The notes under the pieces are model-generated. The model saw only the letters and a list, made by a program, of their open reading frames with translations, had not been told where the DNA came from and did not search any database. From positions 1-64,000 of the forward strand of contig JAIBEZ010000077.1 in NCBI GenBank assembly GCA_019459485.1: a stretch of 64,000 bases of DNA, written 5' to 3'. Shown here piece after piece: positions 1-9,498 of this stretch. The first letter of the stretch is position 1. Each line of letters begins with the position of its first letter. This DNA comes from Prolixibacteraceae bacterium (lineage in GTDB: Bacteria > Bacteroidota > Bacteroidia > Bacteroidales > Prolixibacteraceae). A program made the position numbers and the translations under genes.

Positions 1-1
1 C

Positions 2-124
2 CGGAAACTTTACGATGCCCTGAAATATAAATACGCACCCTTCGTAAAACGAAAATCCGTAGTACACAAATCCGAACTTAAAAATTGCCAATTTATTGAA
101 CAGCAAGAATTCCATTCGGATTAA
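2..124 (+). CDS. C-terminal end of an unidentified protein, cut by the window edge
   Basis: An open frame enters from the left edge and runs 40 codons to a TAA at 122-124. The visible tail begins RKLYDALKYKYAPF and is rich in lysine and aromatic residues. No family is recognised and the upstream part is outside the window, so a chance open frame is possible. It converges with rodA on the other strand. Confidence 0.3.
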   Translation, partial: RKLYDALKYKYAPFVKRKSVVHKSELKNCQFIEQQEFHSD

Positions 125-417
125 CTGCAAGTTGGGTTAAGATATTTGATCACCAACGGGAAGCTTAAAACAGCATATTCGTTGTTGCATGGGAAGGTTT
201 TGGAGATACATTCATTCAACCCACTGCAGGGTTGCGGTTCGCGGTTTGTTCCTTTCCCCCCAATTTTATTGGGGGTCATGAATAGTAAACCCTATCGGGT
301 TTCTCCGGTAACGAAATGAGCGAAACCTTGTGAATTTAAATTCAGAAAATTTATATACACCAGAAACACCCTTTCGAAGCAAAACCTGGAACTTGAAACC
401 TGAAACTTGGAACTCCC
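125..417. repeat. Non-coding gap with two hairpins and a GGAACTTGAAACC microrepeat
   Basis: No gene is seen here. CCCCCAAT at 257-264 pairs with ATTGGGGG at 268-275, and AAACCC at 287-292 pairs with GGGTTT at 297-302. Bases 381-415, directly after the rodA stop, are a degenerate run of ACCTGGAACTTGAA-type units that recurs near 13311, 24482 and 48060. None of the hairpins has a T-run that would make a clear rodA terminator. Confidence 0.5.
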
Positions 418-1845
418 TTAATAACTCAACTGTTCGAACCTGCTGGCATCGAGCCTCACAAATACAAAGAGGAGCAGGGTAAACGACCACAAGGAGGAGC
501 CTCCGTAGCTAAAAAAAGGCAAAGGTATCCCAATAACAGGCGCAAGGCCGATTGTCATTCCAATGTTAATGGCAAAATGGAAAAACAGGATGGTGGCGAC
601 ACAATATCCGTAAACACGACTGAATTTTGACCGGTTGCGTTCGGCCAGATAGATCAGCCGCATGAGCAATCCCATAAACAGGGCGATGACCAAAGTCGTT
701 CCCAGAAATCCCCACTCCTCGCCTACTGTGCAAAAGATAAAATCAGTACTCTGTTCAGGAACAAAATCAAATTTGGTTTGTGTTCCCTGCAAAAATCCTT
801 TTCCAAAAAAACCACCCGATCCGATGGCAATTTTCGATTGGTTTACATGGTATCCGGCACCGTGTAAATCGGACTGAATGCCAAGCAATTCGTTGATTCT
901 GGCGCGTTGGTGCGGTTCCATTATATTATCGAAAACGTGATCGACCGATACGGCAAAAAGTACACTTCCAAGATAAATTCCGATTAAAAGTGCGAGTGAT
1001 CTTTTCCGAAGTAGCATTGCCCACAGAAAGAAAATAGTTGATGAAAGCACTGCCGCGGTAAGTAAGAAAAACAACGGATCGATATTTCCCTGAACCAGAA
1101 AATTTATCAGCCAGAAAATGCCATAAATAGCTGCAAAAATACCCATTCCGATAAGGTTGCGCTTTGTCTTTTTTCGAATCAGGTAATTAATCAGAAATGC
1201 AACAATGGTTAGTACCAGTACAGTTACGAAAGGATCAAGAACCATTGTAAAAATAAATACCAGCGCAATCAGAAAACTGAAGAACAGCACAATACCATTC
1301 AGTCCTTCACGATAAAGCACAAGCAGAAAAACCCCGAAAACAATGGCTGAACCGGTGTCGTTCTGAAGGAAAATCAATCCCACCGGAATAAAAATAATTC
1401 CGGCCAGCGTCAGCAACGACTTGTAGCTGTGCATTTTGAAATTGTACGAACTAATGTACCGGGCAATGGCCAGCGAAGTAGCCATTTTCATAAATTCGGA
1501 GGGTTGAAGCAAGAAATTCCCTATCTGAATCCATGATTTTGCGCCGTTGATTTCAGTACCGATAAAGGGCACCAACGCAAGCAACAGTAGGATGATAACA
1601 TAAATGGGAAACGAAAATGCCACAAAAAATTTCGAATCGATATTGATCATGAGCGTGGCAATAAATATTGCAGCAAGAATCCAAATCAACTGTTTTCCGT
1701 ATTGCTGACTGAAATCAAAAATACTTTTATGCTCTTCGTTGTAAACGGCAGCATAAATATTTATCCAGCCAATGAACATCATTGCCAGGTAAATGGATAC
1801 TGTGATCCAGTCGATATTGGCCCAAACGTTGTTTCTATTCGGCAC
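418..1845 (-). CDS. rodA: RodA, SEDS-family peptidoglycan glycosyltransferase of the elongasome
   Basis: RodA polymerises lipid II into glycan strands in the inner membrane together with PBP2. The 475-residue protein is almost entirely transmembrane helices and carries SEDS signatures: QPSEFMK near residue 118, a periplasmic VPEQSTDFIF stretch, and PLPFFSYGGSS close to the C-terminus. It is longer than the E. coli protein (about 370 residues) because of an extra hydrophobic region in the middle, which I believe is normal in Bacteroidota. It starts 6 bases after the mrdA stop and is the last gene of the purH-mreBCD-mrdA-rodA run. Confidence 0.95.
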   Translation of the reverse strand: MPNRNNVWANIDWITVSIYLAMMFIGWINIYAAVYNEEHKSIFDFSQQYGKQLIWILAAIFIATLMINIDSKFFVAFSFPIYVIILLLLALVPFIGTEINGAKSWIQIGNFLLQPSEFMKMATSLAIARYISSYNFKMHSYKSLLTLAGIIFIPVGLIFLQNDTGSAIVFGVFLLVLYREGLNGIVLFFSFLIALVFIFTMVLDPFVTVLVLTIVAFLINYLIRKKTKRNLIGMGIFAAIYGIFWLINFLVQGNIDPLFFLLTAAVLSSTIFFLWAMLLRKRSLALLIGIYLGSVLFAVSVDHVFDNIMEPHQRARINELLGIQSDLHGAGYHVNQSKIAIGSGGFFGKGFLQGTQTKFDFVPEQSTDFIFCTVGEEWGFLGTTLVIALFMGLLMRLIYLAERNRSKFSRVYGYCVATILFFHFAINIGMTIGLAPVIGIPLPFFSYGGSSLWSFTLLLFVFVRLDASRFEQLSY

Positions 1846-1851
1846 GGCAGC

Positions 1852-3681
1852 TTATTTATTTACTTGAATTACATTCATTAAGTCTGTTTCAATCATTCGT
1901 TGTTCAATCTCTTTTCTCTTTGGCGAAATCGAATCGGTCAGAAATTTCTCCATAATTAAACCAGCAATAGGGGCTGCATAAGTAGCTCCAAAACCAGCAT
2001 TCTGGATAAAAACTGCAATCGCAATTTTGGGATTGTTTTTCGGTGCAAAAGCCACAAAAGCAGAGTGGTCGGCCCCATGCGGGTTCTGCACTGTTCCGGT
2101 TTTTCCGCAAATGATCACGCTGTCCATGCGGATTGATTGGCTCAACCGGGTTTCTTCAATTACCGCCTGCATTCCTTCAATCACAATATTGTAATATTCA
2201 GCATCAATGCCCGTAAGTTTCTTCTCATATTTTAATTCACGGTAAACCCTGTTGGTATCCTGAATGGCTTTCACCAGATGAGGCGTAATATAATATCCCC
2301 GGTTGGCAATGGTTGCTGCCATATTTGCAAGTTGAATCGGTGTAATCAGGAGTTCGCCCTGTCCGATTGACAATGAACGGATGGTCATCGATGTCCATTT
2401 TTTCTGGCCAAAGTATTTGTCGTAATAGGCCACCTCCGGAATATTTCCCTTCACTTCCGACGACAATTCAGTACCGACTTTCTGACCAAATCCAAATTTC
2501 ATCACATGGCTCCGCCATACCTCAAAACCTTCGGCAGAGGTTGGCGAATGACTGATAAGTGAACGGAACAAATTCCAGAAGTATGAATTACACGACTCAC
2601 GGATGGCCTCGCGCATGGCTATTGGACTGACATGGCTGTGTGTGCATTTGATGGGTGATGAACCTTTTCCTGAACAGGAAAACCGGTCGAAAGGTGTTAT
2701 TGCGTGTTCCTCAAGCGCAACCAATGCATTTACAAGTTTAAAGGTGGAGCCGGGAGGAAATGTGCCAATAACTGCACGATTCCACATTGGTTTGTTAATC
2801 GAATCGCTCACCAGCAAGCCGTAATTGACACTTCGTTGCCGCCCCACAAGCAAATTCGGGTCATAGGATGGCGCACTTACCATCACCAGTATTTCGCCGG
2901 TGGCAGGTTCGATGGCAACAATGGCGCCTCTTTTATTGGTCATCAGCAACTCCGCATAAGCCTGTACTTCGGCGTGGAGTCCGGTAAGCAAATTTTGCCC
3001 CAGTACGGCAGTCGTATCCGATATACCATCGTTGTACTTGCCTTTAATCCGGTTATGAACATCCACCATGTAATTATTCACGCCTTTTATTCCGCGAAGT
3101 TCATTTTCATACGCTTTCTCCAGACCGGTTACACCAATATAATCACCCGACCGGTAATAATTGTCCTTTTCGATCAACGACTGATTGACTTCGCCCACAA
3201 AACCCAAAACCTGTGCGGCACTTTTACTGGGGTATTCGCGCAGGGTTCTCGACTGAACAAAAAAGCCGGGATATTTGTATAGTTTTTCCTGAAGTGGCGC
3301 GTAAATATCAGGGGAAATTTGTCCTGCAACAATTGATGGCTTGTATCTTGAAAATTGTTTGGCCTTGTTCAATGCATCAATCAGATCTTTCTTATCCAAC
3401 TGAACAATATTGCACAGCGACAGTGTATCAAAAGGTTTTACCTCCCGCGGAACAACCAGCAAATCGTATGCAGCCTTGTTGTAAACCATCAGTTCGTTGT
3501 TGCGGTCATAAATCAGTCCGCGTGCCGGAAAGGTAATTACCTTTCGCAGTACATTCCGGGTAGCAAATTGTTTGTAGGTTTTATTTGTAATCTGAATAGT
3601 GAATAGCCGTAGTACGAAAATGGCAGCTATTCCCAGCATAATGCCGGCAATAATATACTTGCGTTTCGAGAAAGTATCCAC
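1852..3681 (-). CDS. mrdA: Penicillin-binding protein 2, elongasome transpeptidase
   Basis: Class B PBP that cross-links peptidoglycan laid down by RodA during side-wall growth. 609 residues: an N-terminal membrane anchor (about 10-30), a dimerisation/pedestal region, then the transpeptidase domain with the three expected active-site motifs, S312-T-F-K, S363-C-N and K527-T-G. The start follows mreD by 6 bases, so translation is probably coupled within the operon. All catalytic residues are present and the length is typical. Confidence 0.95.
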   Translation of the reverse strand: MDTFSKRKYIIAGIMLGIAAIFVLRLFTIQITNKTYKQFATRNVLRKVITFPARGLIYDRNNELMVYNKAAYDLLVVPREVKPFDTLSLCNIVQLDKKDLIDALNKAKQFSRYKPSIVAGQISPDIYAPLQEKLYKYPGFFVQSRTLREYPSKSAAQVLGFVGEVNQSLIEKDNYYRSGDYIGVTGLEKAYENELRGIKGVNNYMVDVHNRIKGKYNDGISDTTAVLGQNLLTGLHAEVQAYAELLMTNKRGAIVAIEPATGEILVMVSAPSYDPNLLVGRQRSVNYGLLVSDSINKPMWNRAVIGTFPPGSTFKLVNALVALEEHAITPFDRFSCSGKGSSPIKCTHSHVSPIAMREAIRESCNSYFWNLFRSLISHSPTSAEGFEVWRSHVMKFGFGQKVGTELSSEVKGNIPEVAYYDKYFGQKKWTSMTIRSLSIGQGELLITPIQLANMAATIANRGYYITPHLVKAIQDTNRVYRELKYEKKLTGIDAEYYNIVIEGMQAVIEETRLSQSIRMDSVIICGKTGTVQNPHGADHSAFVAFAPKNNPKIAIAVFIQNAGFGATYAAPIAGLIMEKFLTDSISPKRKEIEQRMIETDLMNVIQVNK

Positions 3682-3687
3682 CCGCTG

Positions 3688-4194
3688 CTAATTTTTAAAA
3701 ATGATGAACTGACTGGCCAGAATAATCACAATAGAGAAAATGCTGCTGAGAATTATCCGGAGTAAAGTATGGAAAAACCCTGCGAATGAAAATGCCTCAG
3801 CAAAAAACAGGAAGAAGTGATGGATGAGAACAACAATAATGGTATATTTCAGGAAACTTGCAAAACCCAACTGTTTCATATTTGGAGTGTTTCCCTTTTC
3901 AATGATTTCGCGCGAGGAAATTAAATTGGCAATTCCGGGGCGGATAAAGCCGAGTAAAACGGTTGCGCTGGAATGAACTCCGGGCGTATTGCTAAAAATG
4001 TCGATTGACAATCCCAGGAGGAAAGCCAGCCCGAGAACTGCATAACCCGGAACGGTAAAAGGCAACAACATGATGAATAAAATATAGACATACGGATTTA
4101 CGAAACCGCTGAATTGGATATTATTCAGGATCAGCACCTGGAGCAAAATCAGCCCCACAAACATGACCGCATATTTTCCGATGTCTTTAATCAT
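3688..4194 (-). CDS. mreD: MreD, rod-shape-determining membrane protein
   Basis: Small integral membrane protein (168 residues, about five hydrophobic segments) that links MreC to the PBP2/RodA synthase. Sequence similarity in this family is weak, so the call rests on size, membrane topology and position: the start codon overlaps the mreC stop by 4 bases (ATGA) and mrdA follows after 6 bases. Start context and overlap support translational coupling. Confidence 0.9.
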   Translation of the reverse strand: MIKDIGKYAVMFVGLILLQVLILNNIQFSGFVNPYVYILFIMLLPFTVPGYAVLGLAFLLGLSIDIFSNTPGVHSSATVLLGFIRPGIANLISSREIIEKGNTPNMKQLGFASFLKYTIIVVLIHHFFLFFAEAFSFAGFFHTLLRIILSSIFSIVIILASQFIIFKN

Positions 4195-5021
4195 TCACTG
4201 ATGTTATTTTTTTCAAGAGTTTTTAATTCTGTTCGTTTGGTATTTTGAACTACCTCAACGTATTTCAGCGTTTTAAAATTGGTGGAAAGTGCCACTTTGA
4301 TATTATAGAAGTTTGTCCCGCTTTCAACATCAAACTTTTTAATGGTTCCGATCATGATCCCTTCAGGAAAAACATTCGAATACCCGCTGGTAACGACCGT
4401 ATCGCCAACATTTACGATGATATGAAACGGAATTTCCCTAAGGTCGGCGGTATTGTAATGCTCACCGTCCCACACCAGTGAACCGAAATAATTGTTTTTT
4501 GTGATTTTTGCCGGAACACTCAACCTCCTGTTCAGCATTGACAATCCGGTTGAATAGTTTGGTGAAACATCGGTGATTACGCCAACTATTCCATTGGCAT
4601 CTATAATACCCATGTCGGGTTTTATTCCGTGCCTCGAACCTTTGTTCAGGGTAATGTAATTCAATTGTTTGTTTACCGAATTACTGATCACTTTTGCTGA
4701 TGTGAAAATATAGGCAGGCGCATCAACTGTATCGGGCCTGTTAACCGGATATTGTTCCTGCAGGCTCATCCTGTATTGCAATTGTTTGCGCAGCGAAGCA
4801 TTGTCAGCGGCCAAACGTGCATTCGTACGGCTCAAACTGAAATAATCGTCGATTGAACTGAATTTTTCATATACAGCCCCCGCAAAGTTATTACTTGAAT
4901 TAAAGAATGCTACCCTTTGGTAATTGTTGAAACTGACAATCAGAACAAACGAAATGGCTTCGAGTGCAAGGAACATCATTAAAAAATAATTTCGTAATAA
5001 GAAACGAAATAAACTTCTCAT
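4191..5021 (-). CDS. mreC: MreC, rod-shape-determining periplasmic protein
   Basis: Bitopic protein that activates PBP2-RodA and connects it to MreB filaments. 276 residues: a short cytoplasmic tail, one transmembrane helix (about 12-30), a coiled-coil region (about 60-90, RTNARLAADNASLRKQL) and the paired beta-barrel domain with a conserved NKGSRHGIKPDMGI stretch. It lies 32 bases after mreB and overlaps mreD by 4 bases. Confidence 0.93.
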   Translation of the reverse strand: MRSLFRFLLRNYFLMMFLALEAISFVLIVSFNNYQRVAFFNSSNNFAGAVYEKFSSIDDYFSLSRTNARLAADNASLRKQLQYRMSLQEQYPVNRPDTVDAPAYIFTSAKVISNSVNKQLNYITLNKGSRHGIKPDMGIIDANGIVGVITDVSPNYSTGLSMLNRRLSVPAKITKNNYFGSLVWDGEHYNTADLREIPFHIIVNVGDTVVTSGYSNVFPEGIMIGTIKKFDVESGTNFYNIKVALSTNFKTLKYVEVVQNTKRTELKTLEKNNISE

Positions 5022-5053
5022 CAGCTGGAAGGTTTACCCCTTCCTTTTCAGAA

Positions 5054-6076
5054 TTACCTGATAAGGAAAGTGAATTTATTTACATTCTTAAGTGCGATAC
5101 CGGTTCCGCGGGCCACTGCCCTCAGAGGATCTTCGGCAACATGAAACTGAATATTAATCTTTTCAGTAAAACGTTTGGCCAATCCGCGCAACAATGCACC
5201 ACCCCCTGCCAGCCAGATACCGCGATTTACAATGTCGGAGTATAATTCCGGAGGTGTTTGTTCCAAGGCGCTGAGAATAGCTGTTTCAATTTTCGAAATC
5301 GATTTTTCCAGACAATGTGATATTTCCTGGTAGGAAACCGGTACTTCAATCGGAAGGGCTGTCATTTGGTTTGGCCCCTGTATCAAATAATCAGCAGGCG
5401 GATTGTCGAGTTGCGACAAGGCCGATCCTACATTAATTTTTATTTCTTCGGCAGTACGTTCACCAATTTTAATGTTGTGCTGGTGGCGCATGTATTCCAT
5501 AATATCGGCAGTCAGGTCGTCGCCTGCAATACGGATCGATTTGTTGGTAACCAATCCGCCCAGCGAGATTACTGCAATTTCGGTAGTTCCGCCACCGATG
5601 TCAACCACCATGTTTCCTTCGGGCGCTTCAACATCCAAACCAATACCGATGGCTGCTGCCATTGGTTCGTAAATCATATACACATCACGTCCTCCGGCAT
5701 GTTCAGCCGAGTCGCGTACGGCACGGATTTCAACTTCAGTAGAGCCGGAAGGTATACAAACGACCATCCGGAGCGAAGGTGTGAAAAATCTTGATTTGGG
5801 GTTCATCATCTTGATCATTCCCCTGATCATCTGCTCAGCCGCGTTGAAATCGGCGATAACACCATCGCGCAACGGGCGGATGGTTTTCAGGTTTGCATGG
5901 GTTTTACCCTGCATCTGACGCGCTTTTTCGCCTATCGCAATAAGCTTTTCTGTTTTTAGGTCAATGGTCACGATCGACGGCTCGTCAACTACAATTTTAT
6001 CGTTGTGGATAATAATTGTGTTTGCAGTTCCAAGGTCGATGGCTATTTCCTGGGTTAAAAATGAAAACAATCCCAT
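5054..6076 (-). CDS. mreB: MreB, actin-like cell-shape protein
   Basis: Cytoskeletal ATPase that positions the elongation machinery along the cell wall. 340 residues, the usual length. Phosphate-binding motifs of the actin fold are visible: DLGTANT near residue 15 and DIGGGTTEIAV near residue 160, plus the C-terminal GGGALLRGL adenosine motif. It starts 60 bases after the purH stop; no TAnnTTTG box or terminator is visible in that gap, so it may be read through from purH. Confidence 0.97.
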   Translation of the reverse strand: MGLFSFLTQEIAIDLGTANTIIIHNDKIVVDEPSIVTIDLKTEKLIAIGEKARQMQGKTHANLKTIRPLRDGVIADFNAAEQMIRGMIKMMNPKSRFFTPSLRMVVCIPSGSTEVEIRAVRDSAEHAGGRDVYMIYEPMAAAIGIGLDVEAPEGNMVVDIGGGTTEIAVISLGGLVTNKSIRIAGDDLTADIMEYMRHQHNIKIGERTAEEIKINVGSALSQLDNPPADYLIQGPNQMTALPIEVPVSYQEISHCLEKSISKIETAILSALEQTPPELYSDIVNRGIWLAGGGALLRGLAKRFTEKINIQFHVAEDPLRAVARGTGIALKNVNKFTFLIR

Positions 6077-6136
6077 TTATGTGTATGTTTTTCTAAGTTT
6101 ATACTAATAAAAAACTGACCGGATGTCAATTTCAAA

Positions 6137-7726
6137 TCAATGTTTGAAATGTCTCATTCCGGTAAAAATCATTGCAATACCGAATTCATCACAGGCGGCA
6201 ATTACTTCTTCATCGCGGATACTTCCCCCCGGTTCTACAATGTATTTGATCCCAAATTCGTTGGCAGCTTCAACGCTGTCGCGGAATGGAAAGAACGCAT
6301 CTGAAATAAGCACTGAATCTTCAATACTGATACCTTCCTTCAGGTTAAAACGCGGAATGGTTAGCTGGCGCAGACTGTCGAGCCTGTTGGGTTGTCCCAT
6401 TCCTGCACCTGTTAACCAGAAAGAGCCGTCAGCATTTTGTGTTACCAAAGCAATGGCATTACTTTTCAGATGCTTACATGCTATTAAGCCAAACTTCGAC
6501 AAGTTCATTTTATTGCTGTCGAACTGTATTTTTGTTACATTCCTGAATTCTGTTTCAAGGCCTTCGTCTTCATCCTGAACAAGCAATCCACCGCTAATGG
6601 AGCGGTACAATCTTTCACCGGCTATTTCAGGTTTAACAGGAGTTGCCAGCACACGCAGGTTTTTCTTTTTACTGAAAACCTCCAGCGCTTCGGGAGTATA
6701 ATCGGTAGCAATAATGATTTCGACAAATCGTTTTTCGAACCATTCTGCGATAATTTTATCCACTTTTCCGGTAAAACAAATGATGCCTCCGAAAGCGCTC
6801 ACCGGATCGCCGGCCCATGCCAGCTCAAGCGATTTCATAATGTCGTTGGTAACTGCCAGTCCGCATGGGTTCAGGTGCTTAACCACCGAAACTGCAACTT
6901 TATTTTCCAGATGACTTACAGAATAATAAGCATCGCTGGCCGATTTCCAGGCAGCATCGGCATCGAGCATGTTGTTGTAGGAAAGCGCTTTGCCCTGAAG
7001 CACTTTGGCATTCGATAAAGTAATTTCAGAATTACTGTTATTGAATTTGAAAAAAGTAGCCGTTTGGTGTGGGTTTTCGCCGTAGCGTAGCACCTGCCCG
7101 TCGTTCACGCTGATGCGGGCTTCTTCAGATTGTTCAGGATTGAAATAGTTGAAAATGGCGCTGTCGTAATGTGATGAAGTTGCAAATGCCAGGCGGGCAA
7201 ATTCTTTGCGGTCGTCAATGGAAGTGGCGCCCTCTTTTTCGTTCAGGAGATTGAACAGGGTATCATATTGATTGCGGGAAGAAACGATCACCACATCTTT
7301 AAAATTCTTTGCGGCAGCCCGAATCAGCGAAATTCCGCCGATGTCTATTTTTTCAATAATATCATCTTCTGATGCTCCTGAAGCCACCGTCTCTTCAAAC
7401 GGGTACAGGTCAACGATCACAAGATCTATTTCAGGAATTTCGTATTTGGCTATTTGTTGCTGGTCACCGGTATTGTCTCTGCGGTTAAGGATTCCGCCAA
7501 AAACTTTTGGATGCAGGGTTTTTACACGCCCGCCAAGGATCGACGGGTAACTGGTAAGTTCTTCAACAGGAACTACTGAAGTTCCCAATTCTTCAATAAA
7601 TGATTGTGTTCCTCCGGTTGAATAAATTGTAACGTGTAGTTCGTCCAGTTTTTTTACAATCTGATCTAACTTATCTTTGTGATATACTGAAATTAAGGCT
7701 GATTTTATCTTTTTTAAGTCCTTCAT
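6137..7726 (-). CDS. purH: Bifunctional AICAR formyltransferase / IMP cyclohydrolase
   Basis: Catalyses the last two steps of de novo IMP synthesis. 529 residues: an N-terminal MGS-like IMP cyclohydrolase domain (about 1-150, with the GTQSF and LGGRVKTLHPKVFGGIL signatures) and a C-terminal AICAR transformylase domain (with KHLNPCGLAV and AFGGIICF). It is the first gene ahead of mreBCD-mrdA-rodA, an order I know from Bacteroidales genomes. A -7 box lies 26 bases upstream of the start codon. Confidence 0.97.
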   Translation of the reverse strand: MKDLKKIKSALISVYHKDKLDQIVKKLDELHVTIYSTGGTQSFIEELGTSVVPVEELTSYPSILGGRVKTLHPKVFGGILNRRDNTGDQQQIAKYEIPEIDLVIVDLYPFEETVASGASEDDIIEKIDIGGISLIRAAAKNFKDVVIVSSRNQYDTLFNLLNEKEGATSIDDRKEFARLAFATSSHYDSAIFNYFNPEQSEEARISVNDGQVLRYGENPHQTATFFKFNNSNSEITLSNAKVLQGKALSYNNMLDADAAWKSASDAYYSVSHLENKVAVSVVKHLNPCGLAVTNDIMKSLELAWAGDPVSAFGGIICFTGKVDKIIAEWFEKRFVEIIIATDYTPEALEVFSKKKNLRVLATPVKPEIAGERLYRSISGGLLVQDEDEGLETEFRNVTKIQFDSNKMNLSKFGLIACKHLKSNAIALVTQNADGSFWLTGAGMGQPNRLDSLRQLTIPRFNLKEGISIEDSVLISDAFFPFRDSVEAANEFGIKYIVEPGGSIRDEEVIAACDEFGIAMIFTGMRHFKH

Positions 7727-7751
7727 TTATAATCCTTTTCTAATTTGGGCA

Positions 7752-7759
7752 CAAATATA
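7752..7759 (-). promoter_or_regulatory. -7 promoter box for purH and probably the mre operon
   Basis: On the minus strand this reads TATATTTG, a full match to the Bacteroidota primary-sigma -7 consensus TAnnTTTG. A TTTG lies about 26 bases further upstream, a little far for the usual -33 element, so only the -7 box is claimed. Confidence 0.5.
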
Positions 7760-7919
7760 ATAAAACACCTTGATTTTATTTCGCACAAAACCGCTTTATT
7801 AAGCTTATAGTAACAATGATTTTCCGAATTTTATTTCCACATATTTTGTAATCATTTCAGAAAAATGCAACTAATTTTCAGGGTTCAGAAATGTATATTT
7901 AATTGTCAAATCGGAGGAT

Positions 7920-9173
7920 ATGCTGTTAACCAGATTAATTCTTGAAAGTTTTTCGTTTGCCTTTGGTTCTCTTCGGGGAAATAAACTGAGGACATTTCTT
8001 TCGCTGTTGGGGATCACCATCGGCATATTTGCCATTATTTCGGTTTTCACTGTCATCGATTCGCTGGAGAAATACATCCGAAACAGCCTGAATTCATTGG
8101 GAAGCGACATGGTTTACATTCAAAAATGGCCATGGTCTCCTCCTGAAGGTGAATCGGAATATCCCTGGTGGAAATACATGAACCGTCCGGTTCCCAAAAT
8201 TGAAGAGGCTGAAGAACTGGCCCGCAGATCAAGAACCATACAGGATGCCGTTTACTTCTTTGGCTTCAACCGAACCGTGCAATATGAAAATAGCAAAGCC
8301 GAAAATACCGAAGTACTTGCCACAACACACGCATTAATCGATACCTGGAGCCTTGAAATTGAAAAAGGACGTTATTTTACAGACTCAGAATCGAACTCAG
8401 GAGCAAACCTTGCAATATTAGGAAGCGAAATAGCGACAAAACTTTTTGGTAACGTAAACCCTGTTGGCAAAACAATTAAATTCCAGGGATACCGGTTTCA
8501 GGTAATTGGTGTTTATGCAAAAAAAGGAACCGATATGTTCGGGACCAGCATGGACAAACGAATTCATATTCCGGTGGTTTTTGCCATGAACATGGTGGAT
8601 GTGCGCAATCGTGACCAGGGTCAGACCATCAATGTAAAAGCCAAGCCCGGCGCCGACCACGATGAATTTGTGGCTGAACTGGAAGGGATTATGCGATCGC
8701 TGCACCGCCTTAAACCAATGGAGGAAAACGATTTCGCCATCAACGAAGTGAGTGTAATATCGAAACAGTTTGATTCATTTTTTAAGGTTTTCAATTTCGC
8801 CGGATGGATCATCGGCGGGTTCAGCATTTTGGTGGGCGGCTTCGGAATTGCAAATATCATGTTTGTGTCGGTAAAGGAACGGACAAAAATCATCGGTATT
8901 CAAAAGTCTCTCGGCGCAAAAAAATACTTCATTTTACTTCAGTTCATTTTCGAGGCGGTTGTGCTGTCGATGGTGGGCGGTGTGTTGGGACTGTTTCTTA
9001 TTTTTATCGGAACCACCATATTCAGCTATGTTGCCGACATGACCATTGCACTTACAATGGCAAACATCATTCTGGGACTGACCATTTCAGGCGTAATTGG
9101 CGTTCTGGCCGGTTTTATCCCGGCACTTTCGGCCTCACGGCTTGATCCGGTAACAGCAATGAACAGCGTATAG
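7920..9173 (+). CDS. MacB/FtsX-type ABC transporter permease
   Basis: 417 residues with one N-terminal transmembrane helix, a large periplasmic MacB_PCD-like domain (about 40-260) and three C-terminal helices of the FtsX fold, the last loop containing the typical KERTKIIGIQKSLGAKKY stretch. Such proteins act with an ATPase in lipoprotein handling, peptide export or mechanotransmission in the inner membrane. No ATPase gene is adjacent, so the partner must be elsewhere. The start is preceded by GGAGG only two bases before ATG. Substrate cannot be told from sequence. Confidence 0.85.
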   Translation: MLLTRLILESFSFAFGSLRGNKLRTFLSLLGITIGIFAIISVFTVIDSLEKYIRNSLNSLGSDMVYIQKWPWSPPEGESEYPWWKYMNRPVPKIEEAEELARRSRTIQDAVYFFGFNRTVQYENSKAENTEVLATTHALIDTWSLEIEKGRYFTDSESNSGANLAILGSEIATKLFGNVNPVGKTIKFQGYRFQVIGVYAKKGTDMFGTSMDKRIHIPVVFAMNMVDVRNRDQGQTINVKAKPGADHDEFVAELEGIMRSLHRLKPMEENDFAINEVSVISKQFDSFFKVFNFAGWIIGGFSILVGGFGIANIMFVSVKERTKIIGIQKSLGAKKYFILLQFIFEAVVLSMVGGVLGLFLIFIGTTIFSYVADMTIALTMANIILGLTISGVIGVLAGFIPALSASRLDPVTAMNSV

Positions 9174-9243
9174 AAAAAATTCCAGGTTTCCACGCCTGCT
9201 GCGGGCAGGAAGTTCCAAATTTCAAGAAGGCATCTGCCAGATT

Positions 9244-9285
9244 AGTCAGGGTTTCACTCCAAGTGAAGCCCTGGTTTGCTTTGCA
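9244..9285 (+). repeat. 42-base palindromic repeat, copy A
   Basis: AGGGTTTCACT pairs with AGTGAAGCCCT across a two-base loop with one wobble position. 37 of 42 bases match a second copy in the same orientation at 11899-11940. The two copies bracket the outer-membrane protein and GH16 genes. A shorter relative (CCTGAGT/ACTCAGG) is at 34001-34017. Confidence 0.75.
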
Positions 9286-9310
9286 GAGGGGTGATGTCTA
9301 TCTGCAATAC

Positions 9311-9332
9311 ATTTATGTTTACAAACATAAAT
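9311..9332. promoter_or_regulatory. Perfect palindrome, possible operator
   Basis: ATTTATGTTT and AAACATAAAT face each other over a two-base AC centre, a perfect ten-base inverted repeat. It lies about 165 bases upstream of the accessory beta-barrel gene. It could be a dimeric regulator site; it has no T-run and is AT-rich, so it does not look like a terminator. Confidence 0.35.
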
Positions 9333-9498
9333 TACTTGAGCAACCTTTTGGTTATTTATAGCCTCAACTTTATATAATTATTTAACTTTGAATATCCTTA
9401 AAAACTAAAACATGAAACGATCGCCACCATTATTATCTGAATTTAAAATAGCAACCAGCAATTTAAACATAATTTAATTTCACGTTAATATTTTTTGT

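Larger units (their letters stand above)
9174..9498. other. Gap with repeat element and palindrome, no gene
   Basis: Holds a small CCTGC/GCAGG hairpin near 9196-9211, a 42-base palindromic repeat (9244-9285), a near-perfect 22-base palindrome (9311-9332) and AT-rich sequence up to the next start. A 21-codon frame from the ATG at 9412 is too short and featureless to call. Confidence 0.5.

Noticed and set aside
266-490. 74-codon minus-strand frame after rodA
   Set aside because: It overlaps the rodA end in another frame and is composed of hairpins and microrepeats.
2704-3282. 192-codon plus-strand frame opposite mrdA
   Set aside because: It lies wholly antisense to an intact, motif-complete PBP2 gene.
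5366-5794. 142-codon plus-strand frame opposite mreB
   Set aside because: Antisense shadow of a conserved gene; no independent signals.
9412-9477. 21-codon frame MKRSPPLL before the beta-barrel gene
   Set aside because: Too short, no ribosome-binding context and no recognisable features.
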